Below, in pieces: positions 9,266 through 17,280 of a DNA stretch of 64,000 nucleotides (its first letter is position 1; every line of letters begins with the position of its first letter). The DNA is taken from the NCBI RefSeq assembly GCF_024362765.1, contig NZ_CP093302.1:1642001-1706000 (forward strand), given 5' to 3'. Source of the DNA: Alkalihalobacillus sp. LMS6 (GTDB lineage: Bacteria > Bacillota > Bacilli > Bacillales > Bacillaceae_D). Both the position numbers and the translations under genes were made by a program. The notes beneath the pieces were generated by a model. It saw nothing but the letters and a program-made list of their open reading frames with translations, was not told the DNA's origin and searched no databases.

Positions 9266-9561
9266 CTTCCTGAAGGTCTGTGCTGCTGGACAATAAAAGC
9301 CAAATCTTCGTTCCCAAATAAACTAAGCAGGTTAATGACCGTTTCCGTGGCAATGGGACTGGAATCCGCTTTCGGTACTGTTAAGGCTAGTGCTTGAGCT
9401 AACTCACTATTGTTTCCTTGTTGGGGATACGCCTCTTGATATAATTGAACAGGGTCTAAGTCGTTGTTCATACACCACTGGGAGAAGACAAGAATCATCA
9501 TTTGTTCGTCTTGTTGATAGCTTTTAATAATATGGTTGGTTGGATCATTCTGTTCGTTCAT
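9262..9561 (-). CDS. Conserved hypothetical protein, 99 aa
   Basis: A small acidic, glutamine-rich protein of 99 residues with no motif I recognise. I start it at the ATG at 9561, which has GGAGG 9 bases upstream; an in-frame ATG at 9597 would add 12 residues but lacks a ribosome binding site. No signal peptide or membrane segment is seen. It ends within the last codon of the convergent exonuclease III gene. Coding status is supported by the ribosome binding site and clean packing between neighbours, not by function. Confidence 0.6.
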   Translation of the reverse strand: MNEQNDPTNHIIKSYQQDEQMMILVFSQWCMNNDLDPVQLYQEAYPQQGNNSELAQALALTVPKADSSPIATETVINLLSLFGNEDLAFIVQQHRPSGS

Positions 9562-9703
9562 CGCAATGAGCCTCCGATCGTACGTAAATTGTTTCAAGCT
9601 ACATTATAGATGTTTAAGAGAGATTAAGAAAGCAATCTACGCAGCTTTTCTTTTTTACGTTATAATAATTAGTGAAAACTAAGCAGAAAGAGAGTGACGG
9701 GTT

Positions 9704-10423
9704 ATGGGGCGTAAATGGAACAATATTAAAGAAAAAAAAGCGTCAAAAGATGCGAATACGAGTAAAATTTATGCGAAGTTTGGTCGCGAAATTTATGTGG
9801 TTGCGAAGCAAGGAGAACCAGATCCTGAAGCGAACCAAGCATTGAAAGTTGTCCTGGAGCGAGCGAAAACATACAATGTTCCAAAAGCAATTATTGAAAG
9901 AGCATTAGAAAAAGCAAAAGGTGGGGCGGACGAAAACTACGATCACTTGCGCTATGAAGGTTTTGGGCCGAATGGTTCAATGCTTATTGTTGACGCATTA
10001 ACGAATAATGTAAATCGAACGGCATCGGATGTGAGAGCGGCTTTTGGGAAAAACGGTGGAAACATGGGTGTGAGTGGATCAGTGTCCTATATGTTTGATC
10101 ATACAGCTGTGATTGCATTTGAAGGAAAATCTGCGGATGACACGTTGGAATTGTTAATGGAAGCCGATCTCGATGCAAGAGATATCCTTGAAGAAGATGA
10201 ATTGGTTGTCATTTACGCTGATCCGGATCAACTTCAACCTGTTCAAGAAGCCTTAAAGCAAGCAGGAATTCAATCGTTTAATTTAGTCGAGACCTCGATG
10301 TTGCCTCAAACAGAAGTCCATTTAGATGAAGAAAGCGAAACACAACTTGAGAAACTTATTGATGCTCTTGATGATTTAGAAGATGTGCAGCAAGTGTATC
10401 ATAATGTTGCGTTTACTGAATAA
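9704..10423 (+). CDS. YebC/PmpR (TACO1) family protein
   Basis: A 239-residue YebC-family protein, recognised by the N-terminal [14 protein letters not shown] and [11 protein letters not shown] segments, the central ERALEKAKG and YEGFGPNG, and [19 protein letters not shown]. The family includes DNA-binding regulators and ribosome-associated factors that relieve stalling at proline stretches. The MGRKW N-terminus resembles the YeeN/YeeI branch rather than classical YebC. AAGAGAGTGACGGG precedes the ATG. It is flanked by its own terminator, so it is probably monocistronic. Confidence 0.88.
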   Translation: MGRKWNNIKEKKASKDANTSKIYAKFGREIYVVAKQGEPDPEANQALKVVLERAKTYNVPKAIIERALEKAKGGADENYDHLRYEGFGPNGSMLIVDALTNNVNRTASDVRAAFGKNGGNMGVSGSVSYMFDHTAVIAFEGKSADDTLELLMEADLDARDILEEDELVVIYADPDQLQPVQEALKQAGIQSFNLVETSMLPQTEVHLDEESETQLEKLIDALDDLEDVQQVYHNVAFTE

Positions 10424-10431
10424 GCTTGATT

Positions 10432-10464
10432 AGCTGGTCGACATAGTCGATCAGCTTTTCTTTT
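10432..10464 (+). terminator. Rho-independent terminator after the YebC-family gene
   Basis: An 11-bp stem (AGCTGGTCGAC/GTCGATCAGCT, one G-T pair) with a 3-nt ATA loop is followed by a T-rich tract. Confidence 0.75.
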
Positions 10465-10512
10465 GAAACGCTCCGCTTCGATCGACGTAGAATAGGAAGA
10501 GAGGAGGGAATA

Positions 10513-11235
10513 ATGCTTATTATCTATGGAGTCATCATCGGATTTATAAGTGTATGTATGATTGTTGCAAGTCTGTTGATGTTAAAGTATGACTATTATG
10601 ATTTTGTTTCAAATTTTGGTATGCGAAAACAAGATGAACAAAGACAGCTACTTGAAAATGGCTGGCCACAAAAACATGCGAAATTAATGGTTGGACTAGG
10701 AAGTGTGCTTCTCGTTTTTCTCATCCCTGTTTTACTAGCGATTCAATATGCGATGATCCTTCAATGGCTTGTGTTTATCATTGTTTTATTTGGAGGAACG
10801 ACTTATCTCTCGCGTTACGAAGTCAAAGAAAAAAGAAAACGTTCCTATTTTTTGAATGGAGGAATTGGATTCGTTTTAATGGTTATTTTTGTAAGTTTCA
10901 CAGTGAGGGGCATGCAAGCTCACGACCTTCACGTTAAAGAAGATACTTTTGAAATTACCGGTGCCTACGGATCAGAATGGCCAATAGAGGAAGTTGTAGA
11001 TGTACAAATCATTAAGGAACGACCTTCCATGGTACGGATAAACGGTATTGGAACACCGACGGTTTCAAAAGGCTATCACAGACGAACTAGTGATAATGAG
11101 ACTGTTCTTTTATTTACGAAAGGCGATGAATCAGACTATTTATATGTTCAGGTTGAAGATCAAGATGTTTACCTAAATGCACCTAGTAATCATGTGTTAG
11201 AAAGATGGTATGAAGACTTAACTAGCCGGCGTTAA
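10513..11235 (+). CDS. Membrane protein with DUF3784-like N-terminus and PH-like domain
   Basis: A 240-residue protein with about four hydrophobic segments (around residues 1-25, 57-78, 81-98 and 115-132), followed by a soluble C-terminal region (about 135-240) that looks like a bacterial pleckstrin-homology domain of the kind fused to DUF3784. Function is unknown. GAGAGGAGGGAATA precedes the ATG, a very strong ribosome binding site. Its stop overlaps the stop of the convergent cyclo-ligase gene within a GC-rich palindrome. Confidence 0.7.
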   Translation: MLIIYGVIIGFISVCMIVASLLMLKYDYYDFVSNFGMRKQDEQRQLLENGWPQKHAKLMVGLGSVLLVFLIPVLLAIQYAMILQWLVFIIVLFGGTTYLSRYEVKEKRKRSYFLNGGIGFVLMVIFVSFTVRGMQAHDLHVKEDTFEITGAYGSEWPIEEVVDVQIIKERPSMVRINGIGTPTVSKGYHRRTSDNETVLLFTKGDESDYLYVQVEDQDVYLNAPSNHVLERWYEDLTSRR

Positions 11236-11243
11236 CGCCGACT
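11224..11243. repeat. Palindrome containing two overlapping convergent stop codons
   Basis: The perfect core CGGCGTTAACGCCG (11228-11241) is flanked by CTAG-like arms. The central TTAA supplies the TAA stop of the plus-strand gene (11233-11235) and that of the minus-strand gene (11234-11232). It may act as a bidirectional transcription barrier, although there is no T-run directly after it. Confidence 0.6.
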
Positions 11244-11948
11244 AGCGGTTAGCGTTTTTAATTCTTGTAAAATGGGCATGTCTTCTAGCTCCTCAGGAGA
11301 GACTTGATCCCAAAATATGCCGCTCGGTTTTAAATGAGTACTGTTCGTTTGAATCAGTTCTTTTTCAGTGGCAATATAGTCCATTGTGACGTCATAAGGG
11401 TTCATGGGCAGCTCTTCTTCGCGGAGTTGGCAGGAATGTATCGTAGTAAGAACAGGAATATCTTCTTGACCAAGCTCTTTTAAAATGGCGTACTCACGAT
11501 CGGCATAACCGGCACCTTTGCCTAAGCGACGTCCATCACGATCTACGGTTACAGAGCCCATAACCATTAAATCGATTTGCGGAAGGTCTTTTAAAGAAAT
11601 AATTTTCCCATACGATTTTATGTGGGTTAAGCTGGCTGCTTTCCGGTACTCATTTGAGGGAACCCACTCTGGTTTAACCTGGATAAAGCCATCTTTTAAT
11701 CGAGGAGTTGGCACAAATAGTGTTTTCCCATCTGCTAAAATTGCTGCTCGCAGTGGTAACTGAGGAGAATCTGGGTTCACTTTTATTATTTTGGCTTGTT
11801 GATAAAGATCGGTTTTTCTTACAATCGCCGCAGCCGCCTCGGCACCTTTAAAGTTTGGTATGCGCCCTTTTATCGGAAACGGGAAACGAGCCACCTTTTC
11901 TTCTGTCATTGTCGCCCACGTAAGTTCTCGAATTTCTTGTTTATCCAT
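11232..11948 (-). CDS. 5-formyltetrahydrofolate cyclo-ligase-like protein
   Basis: A 238-residue member of the 5-FTHF cyclo-ligase (MTHFS) superfamily. The conserved PTPRLKDGF region, DLMVMGSVTVDRDGRRLGKGAGYADREYA (phosphate/folate-binding glycine-rich loop) and PYDVTMDYIATE C-terminal motif are present. It is longer and different at the N-terminus from housekeeping YqgN, so it belongs to the broader MTHFS-like group, where the substrate may differ from 5-formyl-THF. The ATG is preceded by AGAAGGTG. Monocistronic and convergent with the PH-domain membrane protein. Confidence 0.78.
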   Translation of the reverse strand: MDKQEIRELTWATMTEEKVARFPFPIKGRIPNFKGAEAAAAIVRKTDLYQQAKIIKVNPDSPQLPLRAAILADGKTLFVPTPRLKDGFIQVKPEWVPSNEYRKAASLTHIKSYGKIISLKDLPQIDLMVMGSVTVDRDGRRLGKGAGYADREYAILKELGQEDIPVLTTIHSCQLREEELPMNPYDVTMDYIATEKELIQTNSTHLKPSGIFWDQVSPEELEDMPILQELKTLTASRR

Positions 11949-12041
11949 TGAATTACAACACCTTCTTATTGTTACTCTTTTGAGAAATTGCTATCATAAA
12001 TGTATACAATAACAACCTTAATAGCAAGGGGACAACCATCT

Positions 12042-12986
12042 ATGAAAATTTATGTCATCCATGAAAATGAAGAATGGAGTGCGCCACTGTTCGAACGCTT
12101 GACTCAACTGCAATTGCCTTATGAAAACTGGAACTTATCGACTGGTGCCATCCATTTAAATGAACCGCCGCCAGAGGGTATTTTTTACAATCGTATGAGC
12201 GCATCTTCTCATACTCGTGGTCATCGATTTGCACCAGAATTAACGAGTGCCGTGCTTGCATGGCTTGAACGATATGGACGCACCGTCATCAACGATTCCC
12301 GAGCATTACGATTGGAACTAAGTAAAGTTGTTCAATACGCTGAACTAGAAAAAGAAGGTGTGAAAACCCCAAAAACCATTGCCGCTGTGGGGAAGGAGCA
12401 GCTTTATCAAGCGAGTGAAGCATTCGAAGGTGAAGCGTTTATTACGAAGCACAACCGCGCTGGGAAAGGACTAGGCGTGCAGTTGTTTCAATCTCGAGAA
12501 GCGTTACGTGCATACTTAGATAGCGATGCTTTTGAAGAACCTGTAGATGGCATCACATTGCTACAACAATATATTGAATCAGAAGAGCCGTTTATTACGC
12601 GCTGTGAATTTGTTGGTGGTCGATTTATTTATGCGGTTCGCGTCAATACTTCGGATGGATTTGAACTTTGTCCAGCAGATGCTTGCTCGATTGAAAACCT
12701 ATATTGTCCAGTAGGAGAAGAGCCTACATCAAAATTTATGATTGATCCTACATTTTCTGAGCCAGTAATTGAACGCTATCAGCGAGTCCTTCAAAACAAT
12801 GGAATTGGCATTGCCGGAATTGAGTGTATTAAAGATAAGAACGGCGTCCTATATACGTATGATATAAATACAAACACGAACTACAATTCAGAAGCAGAAG
12901 CCAAAGCCAATCAATTTGGGATGTTAGAAATTGCCACATTTTTAGGCGGACAATTAGAGAAATTAATGACCGTTAAGGCCGAGTGA
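12042..12986 (+). CDS. ATP-grasp (RimK-like) family protein
   Basis: A 314-residue protein with an ATP-grasp fold. AFITKHNRAGKGLGVQLF (about residues 132-149) is the lysine-containing nucleotide-binding loop, LLQQYIESEEPFITRCEFVGG carries the hinge, and YTYDINTNTNYN near the C-terminus has the metal-binding Asp/Asn. Such proteins join a carboxylate to an amine or thiol with ATP; substrate unknown. I start at 12042, with AAGGGG upstream, rather than the ATG at 12000. Its stop codon is embedded in the terminator hairpin. Confidence 0.8.
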   Translation: MKIYVIHENEEWSAPLFERLTQLQLPYENWNLSTGAIHLNEPPPEGIFYNRMSASSHTRGHRFAPELTSAVLAWLERYGRTVINDSRALRLELSKVVQYAELEKEGVKTPKTIAAVGKEQLYQASEAFEGEAFITKHNRAGKGLGVQLFQSREALRAYLDSDAFEEPVDGITLLQQYIESEEPFITRCEFVGGRFIYAVRVNTSDGFELCPADACSIENLYCPVGEEPTSKFMIDPTFSEPVIERYQRVLQNNGIGIAGIECIKDKNGVLYTYDINTNTNYNSEAEAKANQFGMLEIATFLGGQLEKLMTVKAE

Positions 12987-13003
12987 AAAACTCGGTCTTT
13001 TTT
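12977..13003 (+). terminator. Rho-independent terminator overlapping the ATP-grasp stop codon
   Basis: Stem GGCCGAGT/ACTCGGTC (8 bp with one G-T) and 5-nt loop, followed by six Ts. The TGA stop (12984-12986) is inside the hairpin. Confidence 0.85.
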
Positions 13004-13028
13004 ATTTTTCTGAAAATTATTGACTTTT

Positions 13029-13057
13029 AAAGTAAATTTAATTACGCTATAAAGTAA
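13029..13057 (+). promoter_or_regulatory. Paired AAAGTAA direct repeats in the acetamidase promoter region
   Basis: AAAGTAA occurs at 13029-13035 and 13051-13057, 22 bases apart (about two helical turns), just upstream of the GGAGG of the acetamidase gene. A TTGACT-17-TACGCT promoter-like pair (13020-13048) overlaps them. They are candidate binding sites for the neighbouring HTH protein, by inference only. Confidence 0.35.
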
Positions 13058-13074
13058 TAAAAGGAGGTTTTAAT

Positions 13075-14034
13075 ATGAATAGCCATCATTTGGCTCCGAG
13101 TCGTTTATCTTTACATAACGCGTTTAATCGGGATTTAAAGCCAGTTCTTTCAATTCATTCAGGTGAGCAGGTTATTTTTAAAACATTAGATTCAGGTTGG
13201 GGGAAAGAGTCTAGGACAGCAATTGGGGAACGCAGGCAACGTTGGACAGATATTATTCCTGAGAATCAAGCTCCTTTTTTCGGTCATGCGCTTACTGGTC
13301 CAGTAGAGATTAAAGGAGCGATGCCTGGTGATGTAATCGCTGTTAATATTTTAGATATAGTGCCTGGTAGTTGGGGATGGGCATCTGCAGGAGGGTTCAA
13401 GAGCGATTGGAACAAGCGGTTAAACATTGAAGACGAACAAGAGGTTTTGTATGATTACTCTTTAAATCATAAAACAATGAGAGCGACGAGTCAGTTCAAG
13501 AACTTCGACTATAGTATTCTGATGAAACCGTTTATGGGTATTATGGGTTTAGCTCCTAAAGACAAAGGATTTCATAGTACGTTCCCGCCTAGAAATACTG
13601 GTGGCAATATTGATTGTAAAGACTTGCAAAAAGGAAGTACATTATATTTGCCAGTAGAAGTAGCGGGAGGCCTTTTTTCTGTCGGTGATGGCCACGCCGC
13701 TCAAGGAAATGGTGAAATTAGTGGCCCGGCATTAGAATGTCCGATGGAAAAAGTCCATTTAGAGTTTCATCTTTTAAAAGACATGTCTATAGAAAGACCT
13801 AGAGCGATCACACAAGACCATTATATTACCCTCGCATTCCATGAAAATGTTGAAGAGGCCATGTGGCTTGCGCTTGAGGACATGATCAATTGGATGCAAA
13901 AAATCTTTTCATTTACAAAAGTAGAAGCAACATTATGGGCTTCACTAGCGGTGGACCTAAGTTTAACGCAAGTTGTAAATGGAACAAAAGGGGTTCATGC
14001 TTCTTTAAAGAAAGACCAATTAGTAAGGGGTTGA
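13075..14034 (+). CDS. Acetamidase/formamidase family protein
   Basis: A 319-residue member of the FmdA/AmdA fold, which hydrolyses short-chain amides (formamide, acetamide) to ammonia and the acid. Family features are TGPVEIKGAMPGDVIAVNILDI (residues about 80-101), the GNIDCKDLQKGSTLYLPVEVAGGLFSVGDGHAAQGNGEISG block (about 181-221) with the conserved metal-site Asp/His, and ECPMEKV. Length matches the short bacterial branch. AAAGGAGG lies 7-8 bases before the ATG. Only six bases separate its stop from the next gene, so the two are almost certainly co-transcribed. Confidence 0.88.
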   Translation: MNSHHLAPSRLSLHNAFNRDLKPVLSIHSGEQVIFKTLDSGWGKESRTAIGERRQRWTDIIPENQAPFFGHALTGPVEIKGAMPGDVIAVNILDIVPGSWGWASAGGFKSDWNKRLNIEDEQEVLYDYSLNHKTMRATSQFKNFDYSILMKPFMGIMGLAPKDKGFHSTFPPRNTGGNIDCKDLQKGSTLYLPVEVAGGLFSVGDGHAAQGNGEISGPALECPMEKVHLEFHLLKDMSIERPRAITQDHYITLAFHENVEEAMWLALEDMINWMQKIFSFTKVEATLWASLAVDLSLTQVVNGTKGVHASLKKDQLVRG

Positions 14035-14040
14035 TGAACA

Positions 14041-15081
14041 ATGATGAATATACGTTTGAATGTTTCGTTGTTAAGAGAAAAAGTACCAAATTTAACGGTT
14101 GCCGCAAAGCAGATTGGTATAAGATCAGCAACAGTATCAAATCTTTGTACAGGAAAAATTCCTCTTGCGAAAGCTGAAGTTCAAACACTCGTACGACTAT
14201 CAATGTTGGCGGGGTGTTCAATTGACGAGCTGATTATCTATAACAATAAACTAAGTGTAATTGAAACAGGTATAAAAGTAATTGATTGCTTAGCGCCACT
14301 AAGAAAAGGAAGTGTAACTGGACTTGTAGCTCGTAAAGATATGGGTCAGCTAGTCTTAATAGCCGAACTTTTTTATCGCTTAAAACGTAAAGGGTTCAAA
14401 ACAATGTTGATACACCCGAATCAAATAATTCCCGGTGTTGCAGAAGTGAAAAAGGAATCGGAGTTCATAGCGTCATCGAAAGAAAACGCGATACTGCTGA
14501 TAAAGGAGCAATTAAACAATGAAGATGTACTAATTGTGATGGACCGCGCTCACGTAATTCAAGGAGATCTTCGCTATCTTCAACAACAAGATCTCGATAA
14601 ATTAAAAAGTATAACCATTCTTTTAGTTGATTTAAAAGGGGAAGCAGTTGATGAAGAGTTGCCTTTTGGACCATTAGACACGTTATGGGGGTTTGATAGC
14701 AAGCTAGTTGCACAAAAGAAATATCCTGCACTCGATCCATTATCTTCTTACTCGGATGATGGATTTGAGGCATCTAATACTCTGCGCTTTCAAAAAGATA
14801 TGAAAAGATATTTAAGGCGTTATCAAGAACTACGTACACTCTACAGTCAAAAAGGTTATGATAAACTTCCTGAAGAGGAGACATTTTATTTTCAAGTTGG
14901 AGAAAGGCTTGAAGCTTATTTCACACAACCCTTTTTTATTTCAGAGCCGTACACGAAACGGAAGGGGGAGTCTGTCTCTTATAAAAAACTTATGCATGAT
15001 TTACAAGAAATTCTTGCAGGAAAATGGAATCATGAGCCAATTTCCTATTTCATGTACAAAGGTTCTCTTGATAAAAGATAG
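14041..15081 (+). CDS. XRE-like HTH fused to a degenerate F1-ATPase beta-subunit-like domain
   Basis: A 346-residue protein. Residues 1-66 form a Cro/XRE-like helix-turn-helix (TVAAKQIGIRSATVSNLCTGK). Residues 73-346 align by eye with the F1-ATPase beta subunit after its N-terminal barrel: ETGIKVIDCLAPLRKG (75-90; beta ETGIKVIDLLAPYAKG), DVLIVMD (162-168; Walker B), YPALDPLSS (228-236; beta YPAVDPLDS), RYQEL (260-264), DKLPEEE (274-280; beta DELSEED), TQPFFISEPYT (295-305) and the C-terminal EILAGKWNHEP. The Walker A GGAGVGKT is replaced by ARKDMGQL (97-104), and no GERTREGND catalytic Glu motif is visible, so ATP hydrolysis is unlikely. AAGGGG lies 10 bases before the ATG; it follows the acetamidase gene by 6 bases. 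I infer a transcription regulator of that gene. Confidence 0.85.
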   Translation: MMNIRLNVSLLREKVPNLTVAAKQIGIRSATVSNLCTGKIPLAKAEVQTLVRLSMLAGCSIDELIIYNNKLSVIETGIKVIDCLAPLRKGSVTGLVARKDMGQLVLIAELFYRLKRKGFKTMLIHPNQIIPGVAEVKKESEFIASSKENAILLIKEQLNNEDVLIVMDRAHVIQGDLRYLQQQDLDKLKSITILLVDLKGEAVDEELPFGPLDTLWGFDSKLVAQKKYPALDPLSSYSDDGFEASNTLRFQKDMKRYLRRYQELRTLYSQKGYDKLPEEETFYFQVGERLEAYFTQPFFISEPYTKRKGESVSYKKLMHDLQEILAGKWNHEPISYFMYKGSLDKR

Positions 15082-15095
15082 ATAACAACAAAAAA

Positions 15096-15161
15096 AGCGC
15101 CTCAGACGGTAATTTCTGCAACAAATAGCGAAGATCTGTGTGCAAAACCGGCTGATGCGCT
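15096..15161 (-). terminator. Long-loop inverted repeat with T-run, probable terminator of the yitW-like gene
   Basis: Arms 15096-15110 and 15147-15161 pair over 15 positions with two mismatches, enclosing a 36-nt loop. On the minus strand the second arm is followed by seven Ts (15095-15089 region), 38 bases after the yitW-like stop. The large loop is unusual for a simple terminator. Confidence 0.6.
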
Positions 15162-15198
15162 ATATCCCTTGCTCAATCAAATATTGAAAGGGGATGGA

Positions 15199-15534
15199 TT
15201 AATCGGTTACACCGAGTGCGATTTTGGCATAACGAGACATTTTATCTTTTGACCACGCTGGGCTCCAGACAATATTAACATCTACTTCGCCAATTTCTCC
15301 TAACTCTTGAAGATCCGTTAGAGAGTTTTTAACGTCGGAAACGATGGTTCCTGCGAGCGGACATCCCATAGCTGTTAATGTCATTTCAACTTCTGCATTT
15401 AAGTCATCATCTAGATGAATGTCATAAATCAGACCTAAATTCACGATGTCAATTCCTAGTTCTGGGTCCATTACGTTTTCAAGTTCTCCCATTACTCGTT
15501 CTTTCGTTTCTTTCATTTCTTGTTCTGTTGGCAT
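15199..15534 (-). CDS. MIP18/SufT-like metal-sulfur cluster assembly factor (YitW type)
   Basis: A 111-residue DUF59/MIP18-family protein. The conserved VMDPELGIDIVNLGLIYDI (residues 21-39) and LTAMGCPLAGTI with the functional cysteine (about residue 58) are present, as is the WSPAWSKDKMS C-terminus typical of Bacillus YitW/PaaD-like proteins. These act in Fe-S protein maturation. GGAGGTGTCGTT precedes the ATG. It lies 45 bases downstream of the SDR gene on the same strand and could be in the opposite order from an operon promoter, i.e. co-transcribed after it. Confidence 0.9.
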   Translation of the reverse strand: MPTEQEMKETKERVMGELENVMDPELGIDIVNLGLIYDIHLDDDLNAEVEMTLTAMGCPLAGTIVSDVKNSLTDLQELGEIGEVDVNIVWSPAWSKDKMSRYAKIALGVTD

Positions 15535-15579
15535 AACGACACCTCCGAAACTCGTTTACATTAAGTATACCAACGTTTT

Positions 15580-17016
15580 TTATTCATTTAAATAAAATTG
15601 CTCAAACTTTAATGAAGGGAGCGTATCTTTGCGAATCATTCGTTGTAAATGTTTTTTAAATAAGAACATAACCCAAATATGCATGTTCGCTTGAGTAAAT
15701 GTGTAAAGAATCCAAGGCAGAGATGGTTGATACTCATGAATGGCAATGATGCACTCATCTTTATGAGGAATTTTTCTAAACTCGATTCGGCCTCTTCCTG
15801 GTTCCGCATTAACCTTCGCAAATGCACCACCTGTAATATAATAAAGCGCACGTTGTTCATGACTGCGTTCTTTTGCATAAGAAAACTCTAGCATCTTTTT
15901 ATTGAAAAGATAAATTGACGATTGGTGGTCATTTTCTTTTGCGTGTAGAAACGGTTTTCCAATGCTCTCTAACCATTGTAAATAATAGCGACCGAGCCAA
16001 TCAGCACTCTGGTCTTTCGGTAGCGGCACACGTTGAATGGAGCGAACATCGGCAACTTTTTGCGGTTTTGCAGGACGTGATTTCGGTTGATCGTTGCTTT
16101 CCTCTGCTTCTTCTTCAAGAGCTGCTTGAGCGGCTTCGCGGAATGTTGTTTGTCCATAGCTGAGGTCAGGGTGCATCCGTGATGCTTCGGCTACCATTGG
16201 GTGAATTAAGCTTTCAATTAATGGATAGACCATTTCTTTAGGGGTTCCTGTTGTAACCGAAACCCATAATCGGGATAGTTTTACAGACATAAATGGGACA
16301 TTAATCATTTTTCGCTTTTTTCCCATAACATCTGCTGTTTCAAGCATAATATCACGATAGGTCATCACTTCAGGACCCGCAACATCAATTGATTTATCAG
16401 TAACATCTTTATTTCCGATTGAGCCATCAAGAGCATGTAGCACGTCAGGTAAAGCAACCGGGTGGGTTTTTTGTCGTGTCCATTTTGGTAAGATCATCAT
16501 AGGCAATCGTTTTACGAGTTTCTTTACAATCGGGAAGGAAGATCCACTTGGTCCTACAATGAGCCCCGCACGAACGGTTGTAACCGGTACATGATAAGAA
16601 TTTAGCACCATTTCAACTTCTCGGCGGCTTTCTAAGTGACGAGATAATTCTTTTTCATTTTCAGGAAGAATCCCACTTAAATAGATAATTTGTTTCACTT
16701 GATTTTTTTGAGCGGCTTGAGCAAAGTTATCAGCTAAAATAAAGTCCATATCCTCAAATTTCGCTTGTGTTAATTTTGCAGATGGCAGCATGGAATGGAC
16801 GAGGTACACGGCATAGTCCACATCCTTTAATGCGTTTTCTGAATCACTTAATGAAAATAAATCGGCTTGTCGCCAGGTTATGTTGTCAGAATTTACTTTG
16901 TTTTCAATGGAACGTGATAATGCGATAATATGAGCTTTGTCTTTCAATTGATTCATTAAGTTTTTACCAATATAGCCACTCGCACCACTAATTGCAATAG
17001 TAGGTTTTTTTGCCAT
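15580..17016 (-). CDS. NAD(P)-binding SDR protein with C-terminal DUF2867
   Basis: A 478-residue two-domain protein. Residues 1-300 form an atypical extended SDR/NmrA-like Rossmann fold (ISGASGYIGKNL nucleotide-binding loop at 9-20; VYLVHSM; YLSGILP; AGLIVGP). Residues about 345-478 match the DUF2867 lipid-binding-like domain (ITGGAFAKVN, RIEFRKIP, WILYTFTQANMHIWVMFLF). A charged linker (about 305-335) joins them. The reaction is unknown; relatives are annotated as nucleoside-diphosphate-sugar epimerases without proof. GGAGGGACAACT precedes the ATG. Confidence 0.82.
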   Translation of the reverse strand: MAKKPTIAISGASGYIGKNLMNQLKDKAHIIALSRSIENKVNSDNITWRQADLFSLSDSENALKDVDYAVYLVHSMLPSAKLTQAKFEDMDFILADNFAQAAQKNQVKQIIYLSGILPENEKELSRHLESRREVEMVLNSYHVPVTTVRAGLIVGPSGSSFPIVKKLVKRLPMMILPKWTRQKTHPVALPDVLHALDGSIGNKDVTDKSIDVAGPEVMTYRDIMLETADVMGKKRKMINVPFMSVKLSRLWVSVTTGTPKEMVYPLIESLIHPMVAEASRMHPDLSYGQTTFREAAQAALEEEAEESNDQPKSRPAKPQKVADVRSIQRVPLPKDQSADWLGRYYLQWLESIGKPFLHAKENDHQSSIYLFNKKMLEFSYAKERSHEQRALYYITGGAFAKVNAEPGRGRIEFRKIPHKDECIIAIHEYQPSLPWILYTFTQANMHIWVMFLFKKHLQRMIRKDTLPSLKFEQFYLNE

Positions 17017-17169
17017 AGTTGTCCCTCCAGACGTTTGCTATCTACTGTGATACCCTTAGAACCTTGTTTTTAATCGGTTTATAAATGACGAAATTAGAAG
17101 TAAATAGAAGGGATTTTCGTTCTTTTGCGGAAATGTGTGAAATAAGAATGGATAAATAAAAAAATTTTA

Positions 17170-17198
17170 TTGACGAATAAGGAGAGGTTCGTTACGAT
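17170..17198 (+). promoter_or_regulatory. Candidate sigma-A promoter of the nhaC-type gene
   Basis: TTGACG (17170-17175), 17-nt spacer, TACGAT (17193-17198), about 80 bases before the antiporter start. Confidence 0.45.
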
Positions 17199-17280
17199 TA
17201 AGCCTTAATAACTTTATTGCACAAAAGCATAAAAGCGTGAAAGTGATAAAGTATTTGGGGGAAAGAGAAGGGAAGAATCG

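Noticed and set aside
13890-14221. Open frames on both strands crossing the acetamidase/HTH-beta junction
   Set aside because: Both real genes have strong motifs and ribosome binding sites; the extra frames have neither. The junction is not a frameshift, because the two proteins are unrelated and each is complete.
14041-15081. Reading the HTH fusion as a genuine ATP synthase beta subunit (atpD) or its pseudogene
   Set aside because: The Walker A loop and catalytic Glu motif are lost and an HTH replaces the barrel, but the frame is intact over 346 codons with a ribosome binding site, so it is a separate gene, not a decayed atpD.
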